From positions 124,001 to 188,000 of the forward strand of contig JADDMT010000045.1 of NCBI GenBank assembly GCA_021401465.1: 64,000 nucleotides of DNA, in the 5' to 3' direction. The translations under genes and the position numbers were made by a program. The notes under the pieces were generated by a model. The model was not told the origin of the DNA, did no database searches, and saw nothing but the letters and a program-made list of their open reading frames with translations. Below, piece after piece: positions 23,105 to 33,600 of this stretch (position 1 is the stretch's first letter; the number at the start of each line of letters is the position of its first letter). Source of the stretch: Teratosphaeria epicoccoides (lineage: Eukaryota; Ascomycota; Dothideomycetes; Mycosphaerellales; Teratosphaeriaceae).

Positions 23105-24570
23105 ATGGAAAATCGTGGCTTCAGAGTCCTCCGCCGTGATGAGCCTGGCTACGAAGAAGCCCGTCGGGGCGCCTGCTGGAACGGCCTCGTACCTCCGCGA
23201 TATCCTGAGCTCATCGCTTATCCAGAGAAAGAAGAGCATGTCGAAATCGCCGTTCAGTATGCCCGTTCCATTGGCATGTCTGTGATTGCCAAATCTGGTG
23301 GCCATTCCTGGACAGCATCTTTCTTGCGAGAAGGAGGCATGTTGCTTGACATGGTCAAGATGAAGAAATTCATCTTCGACAAGGAGCGACGCACTGCGGA
23401 AGTGCAACCAGCATGTTACGGCGCAGATCTCAACGCAGCAATCATCCCACACGGTTTGATGTTTCCTGGCGGTCACTGCCCGTCAGTCGGCATCGGCGGC
23501 TTTCTGCTACAAGGTGGTTTCGGATGGAATTCACGCAAATGGGGCCTTGCGTGTGAATCTGTTACGGCGATCGACGTGGTGAATGCCGAGGGGAAGCTGA
23601 TCCACGCCGACGAAGACGAGAACTCGGATTTCTACTGGGCTGCGCGAGGTGCAGGCTGCGGTGAGTCCTGACGAACACAAGGCAACCTTTGTGTCCAAGT
23701 CATGTAGTGACGATCTATCTACTCCTTTTAGGCTACTTCGGTGTAGTCTGTCGATTTTACCTCAAGCTGCACACATTACCCCAGAGCATTATGTCCAGCC
23801 GCTATATATTGCCTGTGAGTGCGCTGGACGAGCTGTACCTTTCCATGGAGAAAGAAGCCCACAAACTCCCTCGTTCTTTAGAGGTTGGGACATTCATTGG
23901 CCGAGACCAGGACGGCTTCAAACAGCCAACCATAGCATTTTATGGAGATGCACTTTCAGAGACCGAGGAAGAAGCTCGCGCAGGCCTGAAGATCATGGAT
24001 GACCTGCCGGTCATCAAGAAGGCCATGCGCGTCGAGCGCTTTGTGACCTGCACTCTTAAGGAGATGTTGGGCAGATTTGAGGCCATACTTGACTCACGTG
24101 GCAGACATTACAACACAAACAACTTCTGGAGCGACTCACCGATTTCAAAACTACTCCCAGCTGTCAAGGACATCATTGCAACTCTCCCGCCCGCACCATC
24201 TCACCTATATATGTTCTTCTGGTATCCCGAAGATCGCAAGCTCCCAGATATGGCTTTCTCCATGCAATCCAAAGTCTGGATGAGCCTGTACGCCATTTCG
24301 GATGATGACGCCGATGATGCGCCAAATCGGCAATATGTTGTCGATCGTATACGAGCCGTAGACGAATGGTCTACAGGGACACAGCTTGCAGACGAGAACC
24401 TCCCAGGACATCCAGCGAAGTTCATGCAAGTGGAGAAGTTTGAGAAGCTGGAGCGCTTGAGGGCGAAGCATGATCCCGAGGGCAGGTTCTTCACCTACCT
24501 GCGGGTGCCGCGGGTGTTTGAGGATGTGAAGGCGAAGATATCTAGGAGCCAGACGGGTGCACGCATCTGA
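23105..24570 (+). CDS. BBE-type FAD-linked oxidoreductase
   Basis: Vanillyl-alcohol-oxidase-fold flavoenzyme of the berberine-bridge/6-hydroxynicotine oxidase type, 464 aa in two exons, 23105-23660 and 23732-24570 (71-nt intron). The FAD-linking histidine is H67 in KSGGHSW. A second candidate attachment cysteine, C125 in PGGHCPSVGIGG, is spaced as in bicovalently flavinylated oxidases. The splice join rebuilds RGAGCGYFGVVCRFYL, the conserved end of the FAD domain. The substrate domain follows, and the BBE C-terminal segment is modified: the usual YxNY-type motif is not evident near the C-terminus, which reads HDPEGRFFTYLR. No signal peptide, so it is likely cytosolic or peroxisomal rather than secreted. 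It is oriented away from the aldehyde dehydrogenase across a shared promoter. Confidence 0.9.
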
Positions 24571-24597
24571 TGAATAGTGCGATAAGCACTTGTGAGG

Positions 24598-24679
24598 ATA
24601 AATTTTGTTGTTGACTAGCAATTGAATCTTCATTGAGAGCATAAATTTTGTTGTTGACTAGCAATTGAATCTTCATTGA
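24598..24679. repeat. 39-bp tandem direct repeat, two copies
   Basis: An identical 39-bp unit beginning ATAAATTTTGTTGTTGACTA occurs at 24598-24636 and 24641-24679, separated by GAGC. It lies just after the flavin oxidase stop codon, probably in its 3' untranslated region. The perfect identity indicates a recent duplication. Confidence 0.95.
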
Positions 24680-25244
24680 AAGGTTGAGTCAGCTCATCAT
24701 GAGTGTTTCTTACCAAGATGATGGCCCGACAGCGCCATCAATCAACGGTCCGTCCTCCTCAGCAGCCCGCTACACAGTCAATCATACTTCTGATGCCCCA
24801 TGGAAATCACGAACGTCAGCATCACCTTCGCGAGGCCGTCACTCTGACCGGCTATTCGATCGGATCGATTGACGCTCATCATGTACCTCTCGATACTCTA
24901 CAAAGCTCTTTCTGACTTGCTGGGTGGAGGAAACTATCGCAACTGGCCTGTGGGGCCATCCAACTATGGTCACAAGTCTCTATTATACACCCGAGAACTC
25001 CAGTGTCACACAAACATTGGCCGATCGACACTCCTGACGATGATGTCGTGCAGTGGATCAAGGAAATCCGTCGAAGGGAGCTTTGTAGTGGAGCCAACGG
25101 CTGTCTCTCTGTACTATGGATGTTTGTATGCCGTTGCCGCTGCAAGCGGGAGGAGTTGGACTTGTGCGTCCTCCCAACGGCACACTGTCGTTCGTACTGT
25201 CACCTCACTCATTATGTGCGTCATCATTGTATGTTCTTCTGTCA
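24680..25244. other. Convergent intergenic region, nothing recognised
   Basis: This lies between the flavin oxidase and the second flavoprotein monooxygenase, whose 3' ends face each other. Only short low-content frames are present; no domain or splice-supported gene is seen. Confidence 0.5.
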
Positions 25245-27220
25245 TCATTCACCTCGCAACATAGGTTGCAGTTGGCGCAATGCATGTTTCAGCTCTTCCA
25301 AATCGCTACACGCGGCGAAGACGAATCGGTCCTTTCGCAGGATGATATACCTCCTACCCTCGACCGCTGCCTGTATCCAATAAGGATCGTAGTATTTGGG
25401 CTCTGGGCGACCCAGGCACAACGGACTAGCTGCAAACTCCTCAGCAGAGGCAAGTCGCACAATCATTGGCTGTTCGTGCTTCCTGATCGAGCTTGCATGC
25501 TGGTATGCTGTGATTGAACCAATGTCGTTTGCTGTCTTCTGAATGATATAGGTGGCCTCTGATGCCAGGACACGGCCGCCCGACCATTCATCGACGGCCG
25601 AGACATCACCGGAGCATTCCATGTCTTCAGGTTGATCGATGACAACCACAAGTTGAAGCAGACCTCGCTTATTGATGTCGAATATCACATCATCTGTGAA
25701 ATAGATGGGAGCTTCCACAGCTTCACCAGCATATTTTGTTCCACGGGTGCAGTATACCTGCGGAAATTGCCAGCCGCCATGTAAGTCAGGTAAGAACAGC
25801 ATGCCTTCTGCATATTTATAGCGAATCATGCCCTCTGTTCGCGGGCCCTTCTCCAGTTGTCGCCGCCACGACGGGACCATCTGTACTAGCCATAGATATG
25901 TATCACGGATGAAGATCTTGATCGGATCCCGCTCTGTGACGTACGCTCCATTCAAAACTGTTGCTGCGATCGACTTTTCCAATTGCTGCTTCCGCTCTGA
26001 ATACCATGATTTGAGGAGAGATGCATGATTGATGCATTGCGGCTGACACGCGTACTCAATATATGTTGCCAGCGAACATGCATCCCTGAATCCAGATGCG
26101 ATTCCTTGGCCGCCGAATGGAGGGAACACATGAGCGGCGTCACCGCAGAGTATTACCCTCCCCTCGGCCCATTTGTTGCAGCTTCGGGCTGAGAACAGGA
26201 AAGGTCTAGCTCGAAGCGTTTGTATGCAGTCCTCAGGGTATCGAATGTCTTGCGACAGTCCGTACCGCGACCCGGGATGCGTAAGATAGGGGTAGACAAT
26301 CTTTTTGATTCCTTCAGGCTGGCAGAGTTTGTCGCCATCTTCGCCTCCTTTGACGACAAACTCGAATCTCCATAGCCTTCTCTGGACGATGCCGAATCGA
26401 CCGCATACAGCGGCTCGCTCTGGGTTGCACAGAAAGCGGAAATTCGTAGGAAAGAAAAGATCATAGATCTCTTCTGGAGTGTATCCGAGTGACCACAAGG
26501 GAAAGTCTGGATGTGTCTCGGGCGTGGGCAACGTCATCTTGAGATTGATCGCAACCCATACCTCTTCGTAATGGCGCCTATGAACTGTCAGTGCTCGTTA
26601 GATGCCACCCGAGGGATGACTCTGACTGACGTTGAAGCTTGAGCCATTGTTATGCCCTTTGGCTCAAGATACTGCTTTCTGGTGTAACCTGTCTTTCCAT
26701 CGGCTCCTACAAGGAATTTGCCTCGAAGTCTATGATTGGTCCTATCATTATCGACATACTCAACGCACACCCAGTCGCTGTCCTCAGAAATGGAAGTGAT
26801 CGTACAATTGCTACGAAGCTGGGAATGCGCAGCAGCCGCTTGAGCTCTCCGGAGTGCTCTCTCCATTGCCGGCTGTTCATGACACAAAAACCCTACATGT
26901 CCAGTGCCGCCTTCTGTGGTCGAGTAATCCATTCTGGTGAAAGGTGCTGTCGTCAGATCCTTCCGAATCCCACCAACAAAATTGAAAACGCCCATCGTAT
27001 GTCCAATGTCGGAGTAGATTGCCTCGTAAACGCCAGCGCTTTGTAAAGCCCTGATTCCATCTTCATCAAGGGCAATGCCCCTTGGGTCAGTAGTAATGCC
27101 ACCTTCTCTCTCCAGACATATGTTGGGAATGTCTGCTCGACCCAACTGAGCTGATAGCATCGCTCCAGTAGGGCCGCAGCCGCAAACGATCACAGTCGTT
27201 GTTTCTACATCGGTCTCCAT
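25245..27220 (-). CDS. FAD-dependent monooxygenase (phenol 2-monooxygenase/MhpA-like)
   Basis: Group A flavoprotein hydroxylase, 640 aa in two exons, 26631-27220 and 25245-26577. The 53-nt intron has a GTCAGT donor, a CTAAC branch-like site and a CATAG acceptor; the join gives RHYEEVWVAINLK in frame. FAD binding: VIVCGCGPTGAMLSAQLGR near residue 10. DG motif: FLVGADGKTGYTRK. GD motif: VILCGDAAHVFPPFGGQG. The C-terminal 200 residues form the extra domain found in phenol hydroxylases and MhpA-like enzymes. The start is ATG 27220 (METDVETTTVIVC); the frame extends upstream only through non-ATG codons. It likely ortho-hydroxylates a phenolic ring; the substrate is unproven. It is paired head-to-head with the cluster regulator. 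Confidence 0.9.
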
Positions 27221-27471
27221 GGTGAGACTCAACACCGTCTTTGCATAGCTGCCATGCGGCAAATAACACTTTTGTTAATCGATATATCAGAATCGACCGG
27301 GATGTGTTCGATATGGCATACCTTCTCCGCACGTACCTTGGTAGTCCGGTGGGTTACCCCACTTAAGAGTGTTGGCTTCTGATGTGGTGCTTTTCTGGTG
27401 GCGGGGACATCTCGACTCTCTTCGCCTCCCACTTCTGCGGTGCATAGCGGCCCGGGTGCTGCTGCGGCAAC
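27221..27471. promoter_or_regulatory. Divergent promoter 4 of the catabolic cluster (regulator promoter)
   Basis: 251 bp between the flavoprotein monooxygenase (-) and the C2H2 regulator (+) start codons. It contains CCCCAC at 27357-27362 and TCCCAC at 27427-27432. Sites in the regulator's own promoter would allow autoregulation; that is inference. Confidence 0.55.
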
Positions 27472-29949
27472 ATGTCGCTGGAGCCCACACATACCACTCG
27501 TAGGGAGGAGGGTCCCAGCGCCGAAGGATGTGGCGCCGATGGTGAGGCCCATGTGCCGGCGCGACGCCAACGGGCGGAACGGAAGTGTACGTTCTGCAGC
27601 AGGACGTAAGTCTCAGGCGACCTTCTGTGTAACGGCAATTAGAAATGACCAGTCACTGCTCACAGGTTCAGTAAAGGCGAACACCTGGCACGCCATCTGA
27701 GAAGCCACACCAAAGAGCGTCCGTTTCAATGCACAACCTGTGGCAAATATTATGCTCGACAGTATGGAATTGTCGCGGCTTTGATGCTTGGAGAAATCTA
27801 ATTCTGGTGCAGGGATACTCTCCTGCGCCATGAGAGATCTCATACAACAAACGCGTGCACGAATGCAACCCAAGACTCCCCGTCGCACTCTACATCCACG
27901 TCCGTCATTGCTCCGACAGAGACAAATGTGAACGGTCTCGACTACGCATATGGTGCGCGACCTGACCTTCACAGCTTGTCAAATGGGCTCAATGATAGGC
28001 GTCCCATCCAGCAGACCACCTCGCCACTTCCACAAGATGCGGCCATTCTTCTGGGCAACGACGCTGTCATGTTCGACGGTCAGCCTGACCTAGCATTCCC
28101 AACATGGTCACCAACTGATTCCAATGCTGCTCCATGGCTGCTGTCCAACGACTTCAATGTCTTTGCCGTCGATGAGACTCTTAACGCCGCGATCTCAGAG
28201 TGGGCACAGCTTCCAAATCAGCCTGCAATGGCTCCTCCTCTGCACAACGTCCCTCTGACGCCGCAGACCGCTTCGATCTCGGCACTTGAGACGAGCGAGA
28301 ACGTTTGCATGAATGTGACATCGACTGCATCACCCAAAAAACGCTCGGCACGAGCTCTTGACGCCGTCGCCAAAACATGGTTCACACAGTTGCGTTCTGT
28401 TGGAGTATCTTGCAGCACCAGCAGAGCCGCTTCAGAAGCGCCCAGAGAGCAATTCGGTGTTGACGAGCAGTACAGAGACAAGCTGACCAAGAAGATGAGA
28501 TCGAGGCCCGTCGGCGACTCGTTGCCGTCGGTCAATTTCCTCAATGTCTGCCTGAAAGCATACGTTTCGCGCTTCCACCCTATATTTCCCGTCATTCATA
28601 TACCAACATTTCGTCCAACATCACAGAACGCCTTCCTGCTGTTGTCAATGTGCTCGATTGGCAGCCTCTTTGTAGGATCCGAGTCCGTTCGAACCCAGGG
28701 AACCGAGATTTTCTGGCGGCTGAACAAAGTGATTCTTGCCACTTGGGATAAGCATCTCGCCCAAGGCAATGCAGAGGCCATGTCAATGGTGCAAGCAGCA
28801 TTGCTTGGGCAGACTTTTGCCATGCTCTCCGGCAAGCCCGAGGATCTGTTCCAGGCTGACATGTATCATGGAACTATGTTAGCTTGGGCACGAAAGGTCC
28901 AAATCTTCAAGCAGACCCAGCCACCTCTCCCGACAGAAGATATGGACGAGGGCGTCAAGCAAGATCTTTGGCACCAATGGCTTCGATTCGAGCAGTGCAA
29001 CCGATTTGCACTCGCGCTGGCAATACATGATTCCGAATTGGCAAGCTTATTTCACCACGAGCCGTTGACGCGAGAGAGTATTGTAGGCCGAGGAAGGCCA
29101 CTTGCCAGTGATGCGCTGTTCAGCGCTCCCGATGCCTCGATCTGCCTGCAGGCTCTTCAAGAGCAGGGCCCGGAACGCGACCCGATACACACCAGTCTCA
29201 ACGCCTGGATGGAGATGGACCCCATCTCGTGGAACAGCATCACCGACTGCATCGCCGACTCAAATTTCACAGCGTATAGCGTCCTATCCAGCCTGAATGC
29301 ATCCATACTCGAAGCCCGGTATTCGCTGACTCTGGACGACCGGAAAATCGAAGTGCTGAGCAAAGGTCTTCTGTCGTGGTATCAAGTATGCGAGCGGAAC
29401 GGGAGTCTCAAGAAGTCCGACAACTTCAATATGCGAGTCCTCTGGCATGCTGCATTTATCGCCCTCCATGCGGACATGGGAGCTCTTGAAGCCGCGATCG
29501 GCCGTGACGGGCATCGAGAAGCTGAAGGAGCTGCCGCGGAAGCGCGCAAGTGGATCTCAAGTCCTGGAGCGATACGTTGTCTCCTACATGGACTCCTGCT
29601 GCAAGAACAAGTCGAAGGCATGCGCTTCGGCTCGGAGCCGGCGCTGCATGTCCCTCGCGCACTGTATTCTGCAGCGCTGGTATGGCTGATTTGCTCTCAA
29701 TTCGCGGTGCCTGGCCAGGTTCGAATGCCGAACATGGCTGCCCCGCCGTTCCCCGAGATACGACTGATCAAAGGCGCTTCTCAGGGACGATTGCGAGACT
29801 TTGGCGTAAGCTCCGGATGTGATTTGATGTCGTTGTCCACGGGCATCACCTATGGCTTGATTGATCTTTTGCAAAGGGCAGGGAGATGGGGAATCGCTGA
29901 GAGCTTAGCGAGAACTCTTACCGCGGCGCTTGATGCCCATGCGGAGTAA
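27472..29949 (+). CDS. C2H2 zinc-finger transcription factor with fungal-specific TF domain
   Basis: Nuclear regulator, 788 aa in three exons: 27472-27605, 27666-27761 and 27813-29949 (introns 60 and 51 nt). Both zinc fingers exist only after splicing. Finger 1 is C39-C42-H55-H59 (CTFCSRTFSKGEHLARH...), the linker is TKERPFQ, and finger 2 is C67-C70-H83-H87 (CTTCGKYYARQDTLLRH...). Base-contact positions -1, 3 and 6 are K/H/R in finger 1 and R/T/R in finger 2, predicting a GTGGGR-like site. The middle of the protein (about 190-500) matches the Fungal_trans regulatory domain, starting near SVNFLNVCLKAYVSRFHPIF. The start is ATG MSLEPTHTTR; the long exon-3 frame alone begins at a GTG and misses the fingers. 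Most likely the pathway-specific regulator of the flanking cluster. Confidence 0.9.
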
Positions 29950-30420
29950 AATCTTGCAAGATGAGAGTGACGAACCATACGGACGGACTACACCAAATGC
30001 ACAGCCCAAAACCACAAATGCAGCACCAAACCACGTAAGAGCTCGAATCATCGAGTCGATGACATGATCGCCTTCCGTCCGTTCTGCAGCCAACCCTGGA
30101 GCAGTCCGAATCCAAGAGCCTGTCCTTGCACTGGTTGTTGTCTGCGTCAATAAAGTCCGTGCGCGCGGAGCCACCGCCTCTGAATCCGCCACCGCCGTGG
30201 AGCGTGAAATGACCATCTGGGGCGCGGCGAAAGTCAGGCTAGCAGCAGCGCTGACAGCGTCTTGGAGTTGAGAGAAATGCATTTCCTTGCTGGTCTGTAG
30301 AGGCTTGCCAAAGCCTCTGAAAATTAGGTTCAACTGGGAGCAGCAACACGCAATACTGAGCGTAATACATGCAAGTACATACCGCCTGGTATACCAGACA
30401 AATTCATTCGCGACCCGCAT
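29905..30420 (-). CDS. Possible small membrane protein, uncertain
   Basis: An open frame of 171 codons with an ATG start and one good hydrophobic helix near its C-terminus (ALTWFGAAFVVLGCAFGVV), plus a second weaker one near the N-terminus (VLACITLSIACCC). It ends inside the regulator gene, 45 bp antisense to its last codons. No family is recognised and no intron is obvious. It may be a genuine lineage-specific gene or a chance frame in the gap before glutamate synthase. Confidence 0.25.
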   Translation of the reverse strand: MRVANEFVWYTRRYVLACITLSIACCCSQLNLIFRGFGKPLQTSKEMHFSQLQDAVSAAASLTFAAPQMVISRSTAVADSEAVAPRARTLLTQTTTSARTGSWIRTAPGLAAERTEGDHVIDSMIRALTWFGAAFVVLGCAFGVVRPYGSSLSSCKILLRMGIKRRGKSSR

Positions 30421-30669
30421 GCAACGCGCCCAAAACAGCTACGGTTTCGTCTCGTAAAAATCGAAAGACCCTCTCCCGTGCCCAACCGAACCTCGTTTCG
30501 TAGCGGCCTAGATCGTACAACCCACCTTCTCATGCCCTGCTGTCTATCGTCGAAACGCTGGAAAGGGGTATCTGGCAAAACGAAGGGGTCGCTGCGCCTC
30601 GAAATCAACAACGATAATGACATTGATAAACGAAGGGAAGAAAATAAGGACATGACAAAGCAGCCAGCT

Positions 30670-33600
30670 TTAAGCGGCAGCCGTGATGAGCTCCGATGGC
30701 GCTCCGTTGGCCTTGCCGAGAAGCTCGTACGGCGGGCGTTTGACGATACCGCCAGTGACTGGCAGCTGGGTACCCATGCCGGTCAGGTAAGAGTCGACAT
30801 CACGCGCCGACTGCCGACCCTCGTTAATGCCCCATACTATGAGCGATTGACCACGACGGCAGTCACCAGCGGCGAAGACGCCCTCCAAATTGGTGTTGTA
30901 GTGCCCTGGAGGAGTCTTGATATTCTTGCGAGCATCCTTCTCTATCAGACCGCCCATGACCTTGTCTTCTGGGCCCAAGAAACCCATGGAGAGCAGGACG
31001 AGGTCGGCCGGGAAGAACTGCTCAGTGCCATCCAGCTTCTTCATGTCCCAGCCACCGGTCGAACTCTTAGTCCACTCAACACGCTGGGTATTGATGCCCT
31101 TGACCTTGCCGGAGCCATCGTCGACGAACTCGGTTGACATGATGCAGTACTCACGCGGATCCTTGCCCATGTGGGTCTTGACCTCCGTGTGACCGTAGTC
31201 GACACGGTAGATACGTGGCCATTGCGGCCACGGGTTGTCGCGGGCACGCTCTGGTGGCGGCTGCGGCAGCAACTCGAAGTTCGTAACGGACTTGGCGCCG
31301 TGACGGACGGAGGTACCGATGCAGTCATTACCAGTGTCACCACCTCCAATGACGACAACGTGCTTGTCCTTTGCAGATATGTACGAACCGTCCTCGAGCT
31401 GAGAGTCCAGCAGCGACTTGGTGTTCTTGTGCAGGAACTGCATGGCAAAATGGATGCCTTCCAAGTTCCTGTTCGGGATCGGCAAGTCACGAGCAACAGT
31501 GGCTCCCGTGGCGATAACCACAGCGTCGTTGTCAGCTCGGAGGGACTCCAGAGTGATCTCGCCGTCACCAACGTGGACACCAGTCTTGAACTTGACACCT
31601 TCAGAGGCCATGAAATCGACACGGCGCTGCACGACGTTTTTGTCAAGCTTCATGTTCGGAATACCGTACATGAGCAGACCACCGATGCGGTCAGAGCGCT
31701 CGTAGACTGTCACCTCGTGACCAGCCTTATTGAGCTGGTCGGCGCAAGCAAGACCGGCTGGACCGGAGCCGATAATGGCGACCTTCTTGCCGGAGCGCCA
31801 TTGAGGAACGGACGGTACCATCCAACCCATCTCAAAACCGCGGTCGATGATGGCACACTCGATCGACTTGATGCCGACTGGGTCCTCATTGATGCCGAGT
31901 ACGCAAGCACCCTCGCAAGGAGCGGGGCAGACACGACCAGTGAACTCCGGGAAGTTATTGGTCATGAGCAGCCTGTTAAGTGCGTCCTGCCATTGGTTCT
32001 GGAAAACCTACGATCGCGGAAATGTCAGCCAATGTCTTACCAGAAACCATTTGGAGTCCAGTCTACTCACCAGCTCATTCCACTTGGGAATGATGTTTGA
32101 GATGGGGCAACCAGTGTCAGACTGGCAGAACGGCACACCACAGTCCATGCAACGAGCGGTCTGGTACTTCAGCTCGTCCTCGTTGAGGCGCTGTGACAGC
32201 TCGGCCCAGTCACGAGTGCGGGTCTTCGCGCTGCGATACTTCTCGGAACGGCGCTGATACTTCATGAAGCCCTTAGTCTTGTCAAGGACCAGAGCAGAGC
32301 GCTTCTTCTCAGCTTTGTCGTCTTGGACAGATTCCTCGATGTCCATGAGCTCGTTCTTCTTGGCTTCCTTGGCCTCCCTACCGTGCTGTACGTCGCGGGA
32401 CTCCTGGTGCAGCTCACGGACAGCATTGCCTGGCAGGATAGGTAGAGGGTACTCCCTTTTCTTGGCTTCGGCTGCCTTGACGGCCTCGGCCTCCAGGACC
32501 CTCTTGTAGTCCGTCGGCATGACCTTGACGAAGCGCGGCAGCGCACGGTTGAAGTCGAGCAAGACACGGGCAGCCAACTCTGAGCCAGTGTAGTGGTGGT
32601 GGTCCTCAATCAGGCCACGCAAGAAAGCGATCTCTTGCGGGTCGTCCATCGACATGAGCTCAACCATCTCGGTGTTGACCTTGCTCTCGAAGTCACGGTG
32701 CACGTCAAGGACGTATGCAATACCACCCGACATCCCAGCAGCAAAGTTACGACCAGTGCTGCCGAGGACGACAACACGACCACCGGTCATGTACTCACAG
32801 CCGTGGTCACCAAGGCCCTCAACGACGGCAGTGGCACCAGAGTTGCGGACGGCGAAACGCTCAGCAGCGATACCTCGGAAGAAGCAGGTACCGGAGGTAG
32901 CACCATACAAGCAGACATTGCCAATGATCATGTTCTCCTCGGCCTTGTACACTGCCGAGCGCGGCGGGTAGATGATCAAGCGACCACCAGAGAGCATCTT
33001 ACCGACATAGTCATTGGCGTCACCCTCGAGCTCGAGCGTGACACCAGGTGCAAGCATGGCACCGAAGGATTGACCCGCAGATCCACGAATGTTGGCATGA
33101 ATGGTGTCTTGAGGCAAACCCTTCTCGCCGTATCGCTTGCTGATGTGGTATGAGAGCGTGGTACCAAGCGCGCGGTCAGTGTTGACGACATCGCACTCTA
33201 TGCGGCATGGCAGGCCTTTCTCAAGCGCAGTCTCAGATTCTGCAATAAGCTTGTTGTCTAAGCGCACGTGCAACTTGTGGTCCTGCTTGCGGACATTGTA
33301 TGTAGCGACACCAGAGCGCAAGGTGTGGGCGGGGGTGAGGATGAGCGAAAGATCGATGTTCTCAGTCTTCGCATTTCGAAGGTCTTCCCTGACTTTCAGC
33401 ACTTCAGTGCGACCAACCATCTCGTTGACCGTCCTGAAGCCAAGCTTGGCCATTATGGCACGAAGCTCGTTGCTGATGTAGTAGAAAAAGTTGATGACAT
33501 GCTCCGGCGTGCCCTTGAACTTCTTCCTGAGCTCAGGGTCCTGGGTAGCAATGCCAACGGGGCACGTGTTTAAATGACATTTCCTATGTATTGCGTCAGC

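Noticed and set aside
13186..29949. Idea that the cluster is a classical secondary-metabolite biosynthetic cluster
   Set aside because: No polyketide synthase, NRPS, terpene synthase, prenyltransferase or transporter gene is present in or next to it within the window.
30478..33153. Plus-strand frames of 186-309 codons opposite glutamate synthase
   Set aside because: Antisense shadows of a highly conserved enzyme; no independent start context, splice signals or domains.
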